Source of the DNA: Lampropedia aestuarii
GTDB taxonomy: Bacteria > Pseudomonadota > Gammaproteobacteria > Burkholderiales > Burkholderiaceae_C
Assembly: GCF_004803635.1 (NCBI RefSeq)
Contig: NZ_SSWX01000014.1
Coordinates: forward strand, 28,778-92,777
Direction: 5' to 3'
DNA length: 64,000 nt
Made by a program: the position numbers and the translations under genes. This document shows positions 29,822 through 39,083 of the stretch, one piece after another. The first letter of the stretch is position 1. The number at the start of each line of letters is the position of its first letter. The notes beneath the pieces are model-generated. The model saw only the letters and a program-made list of their open reading frames with translations, did not search any database and was not told the origin of the DNA.

Positions 29822-30676
29822 ATGCAAACCGTTCGCCACTTTTTGCTCGCGCTGCAGTACTTCACCCGCATCCCGATTACCGGCCGCCTGGCCGAATGGG
29901 CCGGCTACCACCCTGCGCAATTGCCCAAGGCGCTGGCGCACTTGCCGGGCGTGGGCTTGTTGCTTGGCCTGTGCAGCGCTGCCGTGCTGTGCCTGGCTTT
30001 GTGGCTGTTGCCGCCACTCTCGCAAGCCAGCGCCGTCGCGATGGTCGCTGCACTGCTGGCCACAGCCTGCACCTTGCTGCTCACCGGTGCATTCCACGAA
30101 GATGGTTTGGCCGATCTGGCCGATGGTCTGGGCGGCGCTTACCAGCCCGCGCGCGCGCTGGAGATCATGAAAGACTCCCGCATTGGTGCGTTTGGTGCGA
30201 TCACCATGGTCATGGCGCTGCTGAGCAAAGTCGCTTTGATTGCAGCCTGTTTGCAAGTATTGGAGGCAGGAGAAACCATCCATTCGTTGGCCAGGGCCAG
30301 TGCCTTGCTCATCGCCGGCCAAGTATTCTCGCGCCTTGCGCCGCTGCTGATTACCGCTTATCTGCCCCATGTGGGCGATACAGCCCAATCCAAATCCAAG
30401 CCGATTGCCGCGCAATTTCCAGCGCGTGCCTGGTGGGTCGTGGGCAGTTGGTTGCTGCTGACCCTGTTGTTGCTCTACTGGCTGGCTCCGTCGATGGCCT
30501 GGGGCTGGGGCTTGCTGGCCGCACTGGCTGGCGGCGCTGTGATTGCCTGGCGCTTGCACGTGCGCCTGCACGGGTTCACTGGCGATGGCTTGGGCGCTGC
30601 GCAACAAGTCGGCGAATTGTTTTTTTACTTGGCCATGCTCGGCAGCTTGCCCGGTCTTGCAGGAGTCGCAACATGA
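29822..30676 (+). CDS. cobS: Adenosylcobinamide-GDP ribazoletransferase CobS
   Basis: Inner-membrane enzyme joining adenosylcobinamide-GDP to alpha-ribazole (phosphate), completing the nucleotide loop. It has 284 residues with five or six hydrophobic segments, and the family metal site in HEDGLADLADGLGG. ATG 29822 (MQTVRHFLLALQYFTRIP) lies 7 bp after cobT and matches the classic CobS start. Its stop overlaps the next start as ATGA. Confidence 0.93.
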   Translation: MQTVRHFLLALQYFTRIPITGRLAEWAGYHPAQLPKALAHLPGVGLLLGLCSAAVLCLALWLLPPLSQASAVAMVAALLATACTLLLTGAFHEDGLADLADGLGGAYQPARALEIMKDSRIGAFGAITMVMALLSKVALIAACLQVLEAGETIHSLARASALLIAGQVFSRLAPLLITAYLPHVGDTAQSKSKPIAAQFPARAWWVVGSWLLLTLLLLYWLAPSMAWGWGLLAALAGGAVIAWRLHVRLHGFTGDGLGAAQQVGELFFYLAMLGSLPGLAGVAT

Positions 30677-31272
30677 ATGTGTGGTGGATGCGCCATCCCC
30701 GTGTCGTCTTGCCCGCGCCACTGTGCTATGGCGCCAGCGACGTGCCCGTCGATGAGGAACATGCCCAACAATGCGCACTGCTACTGGCGCAGCAGTTGCC
30801 TGCCAATTGCCAGGTCATCACCTCAGAACGCCAGCGCACGCAAACCGTTGCACGCCAGCTGCAAGCCTTGCGCCCCGACTTGCCCGAATGGCATGTCGAT
30901 GCGCGCTTGAATGAAATGGATTTTGGCTGTTGGGAGATGGTGCCCTGGCAGCAGATACCCCGCACACAACTGGATGCCTGGAATGCCGAATTCTCCAACT
31001 ACCTGTTTGGTGGCCAGGAATCAGTAGCGCACCTAGCCGCGCGCGCGCAAGCGGCCTGTCAGGCTTTCGAGCAGCAAGCACAGCAAAGCGGCCAGTCCAT
31101 TCTGTGCATCACCCATGCTGGCATCATCAACGCCGTGCAATATGTGCTGCAAAACCCAGCGGCGCCCATTCCACGCGCCAGCACGCAATGGCCTGCCGCG
31201 CCTGTGCCCTATGGCCAGGCACGGCAGTGGCAAAGTGGCAACTGGACCTCGCCAGACTGGCAGCAAAGCTAA
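30673..31272 (+). CDS. cobC: Histidine phosphatase, probable alpha-ribazole phosphatase
   Basis: Phosphatase of 199 residues. The catalytic histidine lies in MRHP at the N-terminus (RHP rather than the usual RHG), followed by the NEMDFGCWE acid block and the second histidine in CITHAGIINAV. The four-base overlap with cobS and the cobTS context point to dephosphorylation of alpha-ribazole phosphate. The TAA stop is at the same time the first bases of repeat copy E. Confidence 0.83.
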   Translation: MNVWWMRHPRVVLPAPLCYGASDVPVDEEHAQQCALLLAQQLPANCQVITSERQRTQTVARQLQALRPDLPEWHVDARLNEMDFGCWEMVPWQQIPRTQLDAWNAEFSNYLFGGQESVAHLAARAQAACQAFEQQAQQSGQSILCITHAGIINAVQYVLQNPAAPIPRASTQWPAAPVPYGQARQWQSGNWTSPDWQQS

Positions 31273-31338
31273 GCGCCTGGTCCATCATCGCCACGCAATC
31301 GCGCAAGGCACAAAAAAAGAGGCTGTGCAAGGCGCTTA
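31270..31338 (+). repeat. Inverted-repeat element, copy E (miniature)
   Basis: 69-bp form between convergent cobC and ltaE: TAAGCGCC at one end and its perfect complement GGCGCTTA at the other, with the conserved GCGCAAGGCACAAAAAAAGAGGC arm inside. It supplies the cobC stop codon and touches the ltaE stop. It may act as a shared 3'-end hairpin. Confidence 0.6.
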
Positions 31339-32385
31339 ACTGGTGAAAAACTGGCGAAACACCGCAATCGCACGCGCAATGCCTGCTTGATCGACATCCA
31401 AATGCGTCACAAAACGCAAACGGTACAAACCTGTGGCTTGGATGCCGTGCGCGGCCAAATACGCCAGCAGCTCAGCCGAACGCGCACGCAGCGCGCCGTG
31501 CAAATCAACAAACACAATATTGGTTTGGGGCGTTTGCACTTGTACGCCCTCCAAACCAGCAAGCCCCTTGGCCAACTGCTGCGCCAGTGCATGGTCCTCA
31601 GCCAAGCGCTCGACATGGTGCTGCAGTGCATAGCTGGCCGCTGCGGCCAAGAAACCTGCTTGCCGCATGCCACCGCCAGCCATTTTGCGCACGCGTTTGG
31701 CACGCGCAATCAGCTCTTTGCTGCCGCACAAGGCCGAGCCCACTGGCGCGCCCAGACCTTTGCTGAAACAGACCGAGACCGAATCAAATGGCGCGACAAT
31801 ACGGCGCACTTCTTCTTGTGCGCTGCGGCCCGTTTGCGCCGCTTGCGCGACTGCGGCATTGAAAACGCGCGCACCATCCAAATGCATGGCCAAACCACGT
31901 TGCTGCGCCAAGGCGTGGGCCGCTTCAATAAACGCCATTGGCAGCAATTGGCCGCCACAGGTGTTCTCCAGTGACAGCAGGCGCGTGCGCGCAAAATGCG
32001 GGTCGTCGGGCTTGATGGCCGCAGCCATGTCCTCAATGCGCATGCTACCGTCAGGCAGGTTGTCCAGTGGCTGCGGCTGGATGCTGCCCAGCACCGCAGC
32101 GCCACCTGCTTCCCAGCGGTAAGTGTGCTGCTGCTGGCCGACAATGTATTCGTCGCCGCGCTGGCAATGCGCCATCAACGCGCACAGATTCGATTGCGTG
32201 CCGGAGGGCATGAACAAGGCTGCCTCAAACCCCAGCATGCCCGCCAATTGCTCTTGCAACGCATTGACACTGGGATCATCGCCAAACACATCGTCGCCCA
32301 GTGGCGCAGCCACCATTGCCTCGCGCATCGCAGCGGTGGGTTGTGTCACGGTATCACTGCGCAAATCGACCATTTTTTCTGTCAT
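31336..32385 (-). CDS. ltaE: Low-specificity L-threonine aldolase
   Basis: PLP enzyme cleaving L-threonine and L-allo-threonine to glycine and acetaldehyde. It has 349 residues. The PLP lysine is Lys209 (VCFSKGLGAPVGS); other markers are VDLRSDTVTQPT at the start, GDDVFGDDP, and LDGARVFNAA. It is divergent from a LysR-type regulator gene, with a perfect inverted repeat in the 127-bp gap, so control by that regulator is likely. Confidence 0.93.
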   Translation of the reverse strand: MTEKMVDLRSDTVTQPTAAMREAMVAAPLGDDVFGDDPSVNALQEQLAGMLGFEAALFMPSGTQSNLCALMAHCQRGDEYIVGQQQHTYRWEAGGAAVLGSIQPQPLDNLPDGSMRIEDMAAAIKPDDPHFARTRLLSLENTCGGQLLPMAFIEAAHALAQQRGLAMHLDGARVFNAAVAQAAQTGRSAQEEVRRIVAPFDSVSVCFSKGLGAPVGSALCGSKELIARAKRVRKMAGGGMRQAGFLAAAASYALQHHVERLAEDHALAQQLAKGLAGLEGVQVQTPQTNIVFVDLHGALRARSAELLAYLAAHGIQATGLYRLRFVTHLDVDQAGIARAIAVFRQFFTS

Positions 32386-32464
32386 ATCTCACTGCTTTCT
32401 CATCAAAGACTGGATAACCAACAGCGCTATAGTATTGAACTAATTGCCATTTAGCGAACGATAC

Positions 32465-32487
32465 TTTCTCACCATTACTGTGAGAAA
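32465..32487. promoter_or_regulatory. Perfect inverted repeat, candidate LysR-type operator
   Basis: TTTCTCAC-N7-GTGAGAAA between divergent ltaE and the LysR gene, 25 bp before the regulator start. The 23-bp dyad contains a T-N11-A core as LysR-type sites do. Confidence 0.6.
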
Positions 32488-32512
32488 AAATCACCAATCA
32501 TGGAAGCTTTCA

Positions 32513-33457
32513 ATGAGTAGGTTGCCGTCCCTGTCTGCGCTGCGCTGCTTTGAAGCAGCAGCACGCCTGCAGCACTTCTCGCATGCCGCGCAGGAGCTGT
32601 GTCTGACCCACGGCGCCATCAGTCGCGCGGTACGCCTGCTCGAAGAGGACTTGCAAACACCGCTGTTTGAGCGGCGCAATCGCCAGGTGTTTCTCACGCC
32701 CGCAGGCCTGCAGCTCTACAAAACCGTGCACAGCAGTTTTGCACAAATCCTGCAAACCACCGATGCACTGCGCCAGCAAAGCAGCCAAACGCAGCGCGCC
32801 TTGGTATTGTCGTGTGAGCCCACCTTGCTGATGCGCTGGCTGATTCCACGCTGGCCCAGCTTTTTGGCCTTGTGCCCTAGCCCGACCATACACTTGGTCG
32901 CCGGAGGTGGGCCGATCGAGCTCAACAGCGGCATTGATTTGGCGATTCGGCGCAATGACTTTCCCATTCCTGCGCACTACCGCAGCCAAGTGCTGTTTGC
33001 CGAACGGTTTGGCCCCGTCTGCGCCCCAGATAAACGCAGCAGCTGGTTCAAACAGTCTGCCGGGCAGTGGCAATTGCGACCCGATGCGGCGTTGCTGCAC
33101 ACGCGCACAAGGCCGCAAGCCTGGAGCGATTGGCTGCAGCACACGCGCAAGCAACAGAGCAAGCGGCCCAAGCAGGCCGAGGCTGTCGGCGCTGGCGAGA
33201 TTGGCCCGCCTGCGGCCTCGCCCTTGGTGTTCGACCATTTTTATTTCAGTCTGCAAGCGGCAATCGCCGGGCTGGGGGTGGCCATTGGCCCTTGGCATAT
33301 GGTCAAAAACGATCTGGAGCAAGGGCTGCTGACCGCGCCGCAAGGCTTTCGCTCTGATGGCTCCGAATACGTCTTGCTGTCGCGTCAGGATGCGCAGCAC
33401 CCGATGATGGCGGCTACGCGCCAGGCCTTGCTCGCTTGGGTGCAGGCGGACAGCTAA
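32513..33457 (+). CDS. LysR family transcriptional regulator (GcvA-like)
   Basis: Regulator of 314 residues with the N-terminal winged helix-turn-helix MSRLPSLSALRCFEAAARLQHFSHAAQELCLTHGAISRAVRLLEE, of the GcvA-like type, and a C-terminal effector domain that contains a Lys/Gln-rich insertion near residue 220. ATG 32513 is the family start. Divergent from ltaE with a perfect dyad between, so ltaE and autoregulation are the probable targets; a glycine-related ligand would fit but is inference. Confidence 0.87.
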   Translation: MSRLPSLSALRCFEAAARLQHFSHAAQELCLTHGAISRAVRLLEEDLQTPLFERRNRQVFLTPAGLQLYKTVHSSFAQILQTTDALRQQSSQTQRALVLSCEPTLLMRWLIPRWPSFLALCPSPTIHLVAGGGPIELNSGIDLAIRRNDFPIPAHYRSQVLFAERFGPVCAPDKRSSWFKQSAGQWQLRPDAALLHTRTRPQAWSDWLQHTRKQQSKRPKQAEAVGAGEIGPPAASPLVFDHFYFSLQAAIAGLGVAIGPWHMVKNDLEQGLLTAPQGFRSDGSEYVLLSRQDAQHPMMAATRQALLAWVQADS

Positions 33458-33522
33458 AGCCCCATGCTGCGCTTGCGCGGCAATGATGGCGGCGGCATTT
33501 GTCAAAAAGAAACGGGCAAAGC

Positions 33523-33560
33523 AAAAAGCCTTCATTGCAAAACAATGAAGGCTTTTATTT
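33523..33560. terminator. Bidirectional terminator between LysR gene and tRNA-Asn array
   Basis: Perfect 14-bp stem AAAAGCCTTCATTG/CAATGAAGGCTTTT with a 5-nt loop. T-rich on either strand; it ends at the 3' end of the first tRNA. Confidence 0.88.
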
Positions 33561-33635
33561 GGCTCCCCGACCTGGACTCGAACCAGGGACCTGCGGATTA
33601 ACAGTCCGTCGCTCTACCGACTGAGCTATCAGGGA
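33560..33635 (-). tRNA. tRNA-Asn (GTT), copy 3 in transcription order
   Basis: 76-nt tRNA on the minus strand, starting TCCCTGATAGCTCAG and ending with encoded CCA. The anticodon loop CTGTTAA gives anticodon GTT (asparagine). The T loop GGTTCGAGTCC is intact. Base-for-base identical to the other two copies. Confidence 0.96.
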
Positions 33636-33720
33636 ATATTCGGTAAGATCAAAATTATATACTAGTTTTGAGCTTCTTATTTAAAATAATTGATTTTCTT
33701 CACAATCATTTTAAAACAAG

Positions 33721-33796
33721 TGGCTCCCCGACCTGGACTCGAACCAGGGACCTGCGGATTAACAGTCCGTCGCTCTACCGACTGAGCTATCAGGGA
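33721..33796 (-). tRNA. tRNA-Asn (GTT), copy 2
   Basis: Identical to its two neighbours: anticodon GTT, encoded CCA, 76 nt, in an exact 161-bp repeat unit. Confidence 0.96.
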
Positions 33797-33881
33797 ATAT
33801 TCGGTAAGATCAAAATTATATACTAGTTTTGAGCTTCTTATTTAAAATAATTGATTTTCTTCACAATCATTTTAAAACAAG

Positions 33882-33957
33882 TGGCTCCCCGACCTGGACT
33901 CGAACCAGGGACCTGCGGATTAACAGTCCGTCGCTCTACCGACTGAGCTATCAGGGA
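33882..33957 (-). tRNA. tRNA-Asn (GTT), copy 1 in transcription order
   Basis: Promoter-proximal copy, identical in sequence to the other two. Its upstream flank differs from the internal spacers. Confidence 0.96.
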
Positions 33958-33968
33958 ACAAGCCCTAG

Positions 33969-33976
33969 ATTCTATA
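33969..33976 (-). promoter_or_regulatory. Possible -10 of the tRNA-Asn array
   Basis: TATAGAAT on the minus strand, 11 bp before the first tRNA base and followed by a G/C-rich discriminator as in stable-RNA promoters. No clear -35. The rest of 33977-34312 shows nothing recognisable. Confidence 0.35.
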
Positions 33977-34312
33977 ACAAAAATCCAACCCAAATCCGAA
34001 AACCTGCATTTTCCTCAAAAAAACCGTTTTTTTCTTTAATGAGAGGGAATTCGCGCATGCCCTCCAGCCGTGCAAATGGGCATCAAGCCGCACAACACGT
34101 AACAAAACCGCTGGTTACGCCAAAAAATACATTGGTGTTGGTACAGCAAGTGATAATAGCCAAAGATAGCGGCGTGCATCGGGCCGTTGAATCTGGTGGC
34201 GCAACTGCGACTGCTTGCTTAGATCCAATAGGCGATTGGCAAGCCATTCATGCGTATTGCTTTGTATTTCTTTGTACGTATTCTTATCCACACCTAAACA
34301 AGAGGGCTTTTC

Positions 34313-35851
34313 ATGCGCTTATTTCAACTCTGTATCTCGGCTTTTGCAGCAGCGAGCTTGCTCAGCGCCTGCGGAGGTGGCAGTGATGATGATTCCAACA
34401 ACCAACCTCCCTATCAATTGAATGTAAAAAAGGTCGAGGGGCGCTACCACAACAACCGCTCGGCCTCAGCCACTGAAGTCAAGAGTGCAGCTGACTTCGC
34501 TGCACCACAAGCGGCTGTGATCAGCTTGCCAGCACTGGATACCGAAGCCCTGATCATGAAGGCCGCCGCATCAGGTGGCGCTTTGCAAGTGGCACAAGCC
34601 CAGTCGGTGCCACAAGCACAAACTGCCGCTCAGTTCGCCCAATTGCTGGCATGGCGCAGCGACGCACAAGGCAATAGCAGCGCGGCCGTGCGCATCAACG
34701 CCACCGATGCCTTTGGCCTGCGCCTGGGCCTGGTAGTCGATGCACTGCCAGATGCAGCCACCGTGCGCGTATTCCGTGAAGCCTCCAGCTCGCAAGACGC
34801 CGTCGGCTATGAAATCAGTGGCCAAGCCATCAACAGCCTGATTCAAACCAACGCAGATGCTGGCGATACGACACAAGCGGGCAAAACCTGGTGGAGTGCT
34901 GACTTGGGCGGCGACAGCGTGGTGCTGCAAATCACCCTGCCCGCTGGTGTTTCCAGCGATGCAGTCAAGGTCGCACTGCCTATCGTGTCAAACCTGTTCC
35001 GTGACGCCAGCGAATACGCCTTTGAGCAGGCTGATGCCGAAGTCCTCAATACCGAGCCACTGCTGAGCCTGAGTACTGCGAACAGTGCCGCCAAAGCCGA
35101 GTCGATTCCCAGCGCAGGCAGCTGCAACCTGGATGTGAACTGCTTTACCCAAGGCACAGACCAGAAAAATGCCGTCGCCCGCATGTTGTTTATCTCCGGC
35201 GGCAATGGCTACTTCTGCACTGGCACGTTGCTCAACGACGCGATCAACTCCAACACGCCTTACTTCCTGACTGCCAACCACTGCATCAGCACACAAGCAG
35301 AGGCCAGCAGCCTGCAAACCGACTGGTTCTTCCACTCGGCCAGCTGCAATAGCTCCTTGCTGGACTCCAGAAGCGTCAAACTCACCAATGGTGCGCGCCT
35401 GCTGTTCACCAACAACCTGACACAAGGCAATGACATGACCTTGTTGGTGCTCAATAGCGCAGCGCCTGCAGGCACCTATTTGGCCGGCTGGGACGCCAAC
35501 CAAAATAACGACTCACAACTCGTTTATGGCATCCACCAACCTAATGGTTCTTTGGCGAAGATCTCTGGCGGCTTTACCGCCGCTTACGCGAACTGCACCG
35601 CGACCAACTGTGTTCCTACCAATAATGGCAACGGCCGCTTTTACCAAGTCGGCTGGACCGAAGGGGTGACCCAAGGCGGCAGCAGCGGCTCGGCCTTGTT
35701 CACTCGCAACAACAATTATGTGATTGGTACTTTGTTTGGCGGCGCATCGAGCTGCACAGCGCAGTCTTTGCCCGACTACTATGGCCGCTTTGACCAAGCA
35801 TTTGAATCAGGTATCAAGCGATTCTTGGCCTGGTCACGCGTGCCGTTCTAA
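34313..35851 (+). CDS. Trypsin-like serine protease lipoprotein (lysyl endopeptidase-like)
   Basis: Exported 512-residue protein. The signal peptide ends at lipobox LLSAC (Cys20), followed by GGGSDDD: a lipoprotein destined for the outer membrane or surface. A prodomain-like region (about 35-265) precedes a Lys-C/Achromobacter protease I-like chymotrypsin fold: FCTGTLLNDA, catalytic His323 (LTANHC), Asp374 (GNDMTLLVL) and Ser458 (QGGSSGSALF), with paired cysteines around. All three catalytic residues are intact. Lysine specificity is suggested by similarity only. Monocistronic, with a terminator after it. Confidence 0.83.
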   Translation: MRLFQLCISAFAAASLLSACGGGSDDDSNNQPPYQLNVKKVEGRYHNNRSASATEVKSAADFAAPQAAVISLPALDTEALIMKAAASGGALQVAQAQSVPQAQTAAQFAQLLAWRSDAQGNSSAAVRINATDAFGLRLGLVVDALPDAATVRVFREASSSQDAVGYEISGQAINSLIQTNADAGDTTQAGKTWWSADLGGDSVVLQITLPAGVSSDAVKVALPIVSNLFRDASEYAFEQADAEVLNTEPLLSLSTANSAAKAESIPSAGSCNLDVNCFTQGTDQKNAVARMLFISGGNGYFCTGTLLNDAINSNTPYFLTANHCISTQAEASSLQTDWFFHSASCNSSLLDSRSVKLTNGARLLFTNNLTQGNDMTLLVLNSAAPAGTYLAGWDANQNNDSQLVYGIHQPNGSLAKISGGFTAAYANCTATNCVPTNNGNGRFYQVGWTEGVTQGGSSGSALFTRNNNYVIGTLFGGASSCTAQSLPDYYGRFDQAFESGIKRFLAWSRVPF

Positions 35852-35901
35852 TCGCAGCAGTGGTGCCAGTCACCACTGCCGCACCAGAACCCGCCATTGG
35901 A

Positions 35902-35925
35902 AACCCGCCATTGGCGGGTTTTTCC
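35902..35925 (+). terminator. Rho-independent terminator after the protease gene
   Basis: Stem AACCCGCC/GGCGGGTT with a 3-nt loop and T-run, preceded by a duplicated half arm (AACCCGCCATTGG). Confidence 0.85.
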
Positions 35926-36088
35926 TTAATAGCCCAGCAAAAAACCGTATCTGCCAATCGGCTGACAAAGCGGCATCACTCGCATCGGCACACAGCTCAG
36001 GCACCCACACCCTGCTATCAGGTGCCTGATACCGCAGCGCAACTTGCGATTAAATGGCGATGCCGCCTCTTGAAAACGGCTGCATTGT

Positions 36089-36350
36089 TATAATATAGGC
36101 TTGCAGCAGCAAGTGCGACAGCAGCACCTCCGGAGCAGGCAAGCGTGAGAAGGACCTCACCGCCTCAATACCCGCAAGGACTGCACACCAAATGTTCGCC
36201 CACCATTCTTGCGCCTACCTCTCTATTGACTGTGTTGACATGCCTCGCGCTGCGAGGTCTTGACGCTTCTTGCGTGCCCACGCCATGCCCCAGGCTGTGT
36301 GTGGAACCTGAGAAATGAATTTCTGTCCTATTCACCGATGAGATTGCATT
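36089..36350 (+). promoter_or_regulatory. rpoD promoter and long structured leader
   Basis: TATAAT at 36089-36094 is a good -10 without a convincing -35; it implies a leader of about 250 nt. The leader holds several short hairpins: GTGAG/CTCAC at 36155-36170 and CCTCGC/GCGAGG at 36243-36257. It also holds a 23-codon open frame (36192-36263), preceded by AAGGA, whose end overlaps the second hairpin. Whether the frame is translated is unknown. The stretch 35926-36088 shows nothing recognisable. Confidence 0.35.
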
Positions 36351-38795
36351 ATGGCCACCAGCAAGAAAACTTCGGCACCCGCCAAGTCAGACACTCCCTC
36401 TGCGGCAACAACGCGCAAGACCCGCGATAGCGAGTCCACCAGCGCGGCGGCCACAAAAGGAGCCGCCACAACGCAATCGAGTTCCGTGAAAAAAGCTTCT
36501 GCAGCCTCCAAAAGCGCCAGTAAAAAAGCTGCTCCCAGCAGCGCTGCTGCCGGGAAGGCTGTAAAAACCGCAACCAAATCGCAAACTGTGACTAACGATA
36601 AAAAACCTGCTGCAAAAAGTGCAGCCAAAAAAACCGGCAAAGCTGCCGATACCGACTTAGAGCTGGATCAGGCCGGCTCTGCCACGGCCCCTAAAGCGGC
36701 CGCGAAATCAGCGGGAGCCCGTGGCAAGAAAAAAACCGGAAAAGACGACAAAAAAAGCAAAGTCAGTTTTGACGATGACGAGGATCTGGACCTCAGCGGC
36801 GAGCTGGACGTAGAAGAAGAAGTCGAAGAAGTGGTGGAAGAAGAAACCACCGCTGACACCGGCGCCGAGAAGGTCAAGCCACTGCGCATGAAAATCAGCA
36901 AGGCCAAAGAGCGTGCCTTGATGAAAGAATTCGGCCTGGATGAAGGCGTGATCTCGGAAGAAGAAGACCGCGAACGCCGCGAGCGCCTCAAAACCCTGAT
37001 CAAAATGGGCCGCACCCGCGGCTACCTGACCCACGGCGAGATCAATGACCACCTGCCCGACAAGCTGGTCGATACCGAGACGCTGGAAGTGGTGGTTTCG
37101 CTGCTGCGCGACATGGCCGTTGACGTGTATGAGCAAACACCAGATGCCGAAACCCTGCTGCTGAACAACTCGGGCCAGAACATCACGACCGAAGAAGAAG
37201 CCGAGGAAGAAGCCGAAGCCGCTCTCTCGAACGTGGACAGCGAGTTTGGCCGCACCACCGATCCGGTGCGCATGTACATGCGCGAAATGGGCACGGTGGA
37301 ACTGCTGACGCGCGAAGGCGAGATCGAGATTGCCAAACGCATTGAAGGCGGCATGCAGGACATGATGGAAGCCATCAGTACCTCGCCAGCCATCATTGCC
37401 GCTGTGCTGAACATGGGCGAAGAAATCCGCGAGGACAAGGCCCTGATCACCACCATCGTGGACGGCTTTGTTGACCCCGATGAGGCCGATGACTTCGTGG
37501 CCGAAGAAGACTTCGACGAATTTGACGAAGACGACGACGACGACGGCAAAGGCGGCTCCAAAGCCATGACCAAGCGTCTTGAAGAACTCAAGAACAAGGC
37601 CATGCAGCATTTCGACCACCTGCGCAGCCTCTTTGATGGCCTGCGCCTGGCGTACGACAACAACGGCTGGGGCTCCAAGCAATATGCAGAGCAGCAAGCG
37701 GCTGTGACGCGCGAGCTGATGTCGATCCGTTTTACGGCTAAAACCATCGACACCCTGTGCGATATGGTGCGCGAGCAGGTCAAATCGATCCGCGACTCCG
37801 AGCGCAAGATCAAAGCCATCGTCGTCGACAAATGCGGCATGCCACAAGCGCGTTTCATCAAGGACTTCCCGCCCAACCTGATCAACCTGCAATGGGTCGA
37901 GAAAGAGGCTGCCGCTGGCCAAAAGTGGAGCGAAATTCTGGGCCGCAACATCCCTGATGTGCAAGAGCTGCAGCAAGGCCTGCTGGACTTGCAAAATCAG
38001 GTCGTGGTGCCACTGGATGAGTTGAAAAACATCAACAAACGCATGTTGGCCGGTGAGAAGGCTTCGCGCGATGCGAAGAAGGAAATGACCGAGGCCAACC
38101 TGCGTCTGGTGATCTCGATTGCGAAAAAATACACCAACCGTGGTCTGCAGTTCCTAGACTTGATCCAGGAAGGCAACATCGGCTTGATGAAGGCCGTGGA
38201 CAAGTTTGAATTCCGCCGTGGTTTCAAATTCTCGACCTATGCGACCTGGTGGATTCGCCAGGCCATCACACGCTCGATTGCGGACCAGGCCCGTACGATC
38301 CGCATTCCGGTGCACATGATCGAGACCATCAACAAGATGAACCGCATCTCGCGCCAGCACTTGCAGGAGTTTGGCTACGAGCCCGATGCCTCGATCCTGG
38401 CCGAGAAAATGGAGATCCCAGAGGACAAGATCCGCAAGATCATGAAAATCGCCAAAGAGCCGATTTCGATGGAAACACCGATTGGCGACGATGACGACTC
38501 CCACCTGGGCGATTTCATTGAAGACACCAACAACACCGCCCCGATGGATGCGGCGATGCAAGCGGGTCTGCGCGATGTGGTCAAAGACATTCTGGACTCG
38601 CTGACACCACGCGAGGCCAAAGTGCTGCGCATGCGTTTTGGCATCGAGATGAGCACCGACCACACTTTGGAAGAAGTGGGCAAACAATTTGATGTGACGC
38701 GCGAGCGTATTCGCCAAATTGAAGCCAAGGCCTTGCGTAAACTCAAGCACCCAAGCCGCTCTGACAAACTGCGCAGCTTTATCGACAGCCTGTAA
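36351..38795 (+). CDS. rpoD: RNA polymerase primary sigma factor RpoD (sigma-70)
   Basis: Housekeeping sigma factor, 814 residues, about 200 longer than E. coli RpoD. Residues 1-140 are a Lys/Ala/Ser-rich low-complexity tail resembling histone H1-like tails, followed by an acidic run (about 140-170). Region 1.1 follows. The non-conserved region carries another acidic run ([14 protein letters not shown]). Region 2 ([41 protein letters not shown]) and region 4 ([27 protein letters not shown]) are fully conserved. The gene stands alone with its own leader, and a terminator follows. Confidence 0.97.
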   Translation: MATSKKTSAPAKSDTPSAATTRKTRDSESTSAAATKGAATTQSSSVKKASAASKSASKKAAPSSAAAGKAVKTATKSQTVTNDKKPAAKSAAKKTGKAADTDLELDQAGSATAPKAAAKSAGARGKKKTGKDDKKSKVSFDDDEDLDLSGELDVEEEVEEVVEEETTADTGAEKVKPLRMKISKAKERALMKEFGLDEGVISEEEDRERRERLKTLIKMGRTRGYLTHGEINDHLPDKLVDTETLEVVVSLLRDMAVDVYEQTPDAETLLLNNSGQNITTEEEAEEEAEAALSNVDSEFGRTTDPVRMYMREMGTVELLTREGEIEIAKRIEGGMQDMMEAISTSPAIIAAVLNMGEEIREDKALITTIVDGFVDPDEADDFVAEEDFDEFDEDDDDDGKGGSKAMTKRLEELKNKAMQHFDHLRSLFDGLRLAYDNNGWGSKQYAEQQAAVTRELMSIRFTAKTIDTLCDMVREQVKSIRDSERKIKAIVVDKCGMPQARFIKDFPPNLINLQWVEKEAAAGQKWSEILGRNIPDVQELQQGLLDLQNQVVVPLDELKNINKRMLAGEKASRDAKKEMTEANLRLVISIAKKYTNRGLQFLDLIQEGNIGLMKAVDKFEFRRGFKFSTYATWWIRQAITRSIADQARTIRIPVHMIETINKMNRISRQHLQEFGYEPDASILAEKMEIPEDKIRKIMKIAKEPISMETPIGDDDDSHLGDFIEDTNNTAPMDAAMQAGLRDVVKDILDSLTPREAKVLRMRFGIEMSTDHTLEEVGKQFDVTRERIRQIEAKALRKLKHPSRSDKLRSFIDSL

Positions 38796-38839
38796 AACCT
38801 GTGCAGCGGCGATCTGAGCATCGCCTCAAACCACACACC

Positions 38840-38866
38840 ATGCCCGCTTTTAGCGGGCATTTTTTA
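38840..38866 (+). terminator. Rho-independent terminator of rpoD
   Basis: Stem ATGCCCGC/GCGGGCAT with a 5-nt loop and a T-run. The remaining gap to 39083 (convergent with kdpE) has no recognisable feature. Confidence 0.9.
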
Positions 38867-39083
38867 TCCCTTTTGGATGCCGCACAAAGGGGCTCTTCGC
38901 AGGGTGGGAAGCTTCGCAGCCCACGCCAGCCGCAGCCAACAAGTGCAGCGTTGCCAAGCGCATGTAAAAAGAAACCGCCTATTCCCCAAGCGCATCTTGC
39001 AAAGACGAGCGATGTGTGTGCTCCGTTAGCGCCATCCGCTAGGGCAGCCAAGCGGCCCTCCCCGCGTATCAATACTGCACCAA

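Larger units (their letters stand above)
33560..33957 (-). repeat. 161-bp perfect tandem repeat carrying tRNA-Asn
   Basis: Three tRNA genes at an exact 161-bp spacing. The two 85-bp AT-rich spacers (33636-33720 and 33797-33881) are identical, including a TATAAT-like stretch. The sequence after the last tRNA copy is different, so the unit is tRNA plus spacer. Confidence 0.95.

Noticed and set aside
29555..30778. 407-residue antisense frame over cobT-cobS
   Set aside because: Gln/Arg-rich composition with no domain; cobS and cobT on the other strand are clear.
33560..33957. Regular direct repeats that could suggest a CRISPR array
   Set aside because: The repeats are 76-nt tRNA genes and the spacers are identical to each other; CRISPR spacers differ.
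33829..34386. 185-residue open frame on the plus strand across the last tRNA gene
   Set aside because: Its first part is the antisense translation of tRNA-Asn (SGSPTWTRTRDLRINSPSLYRLSYQG), a well-known spurious protein, and it overlaps the protease gene.
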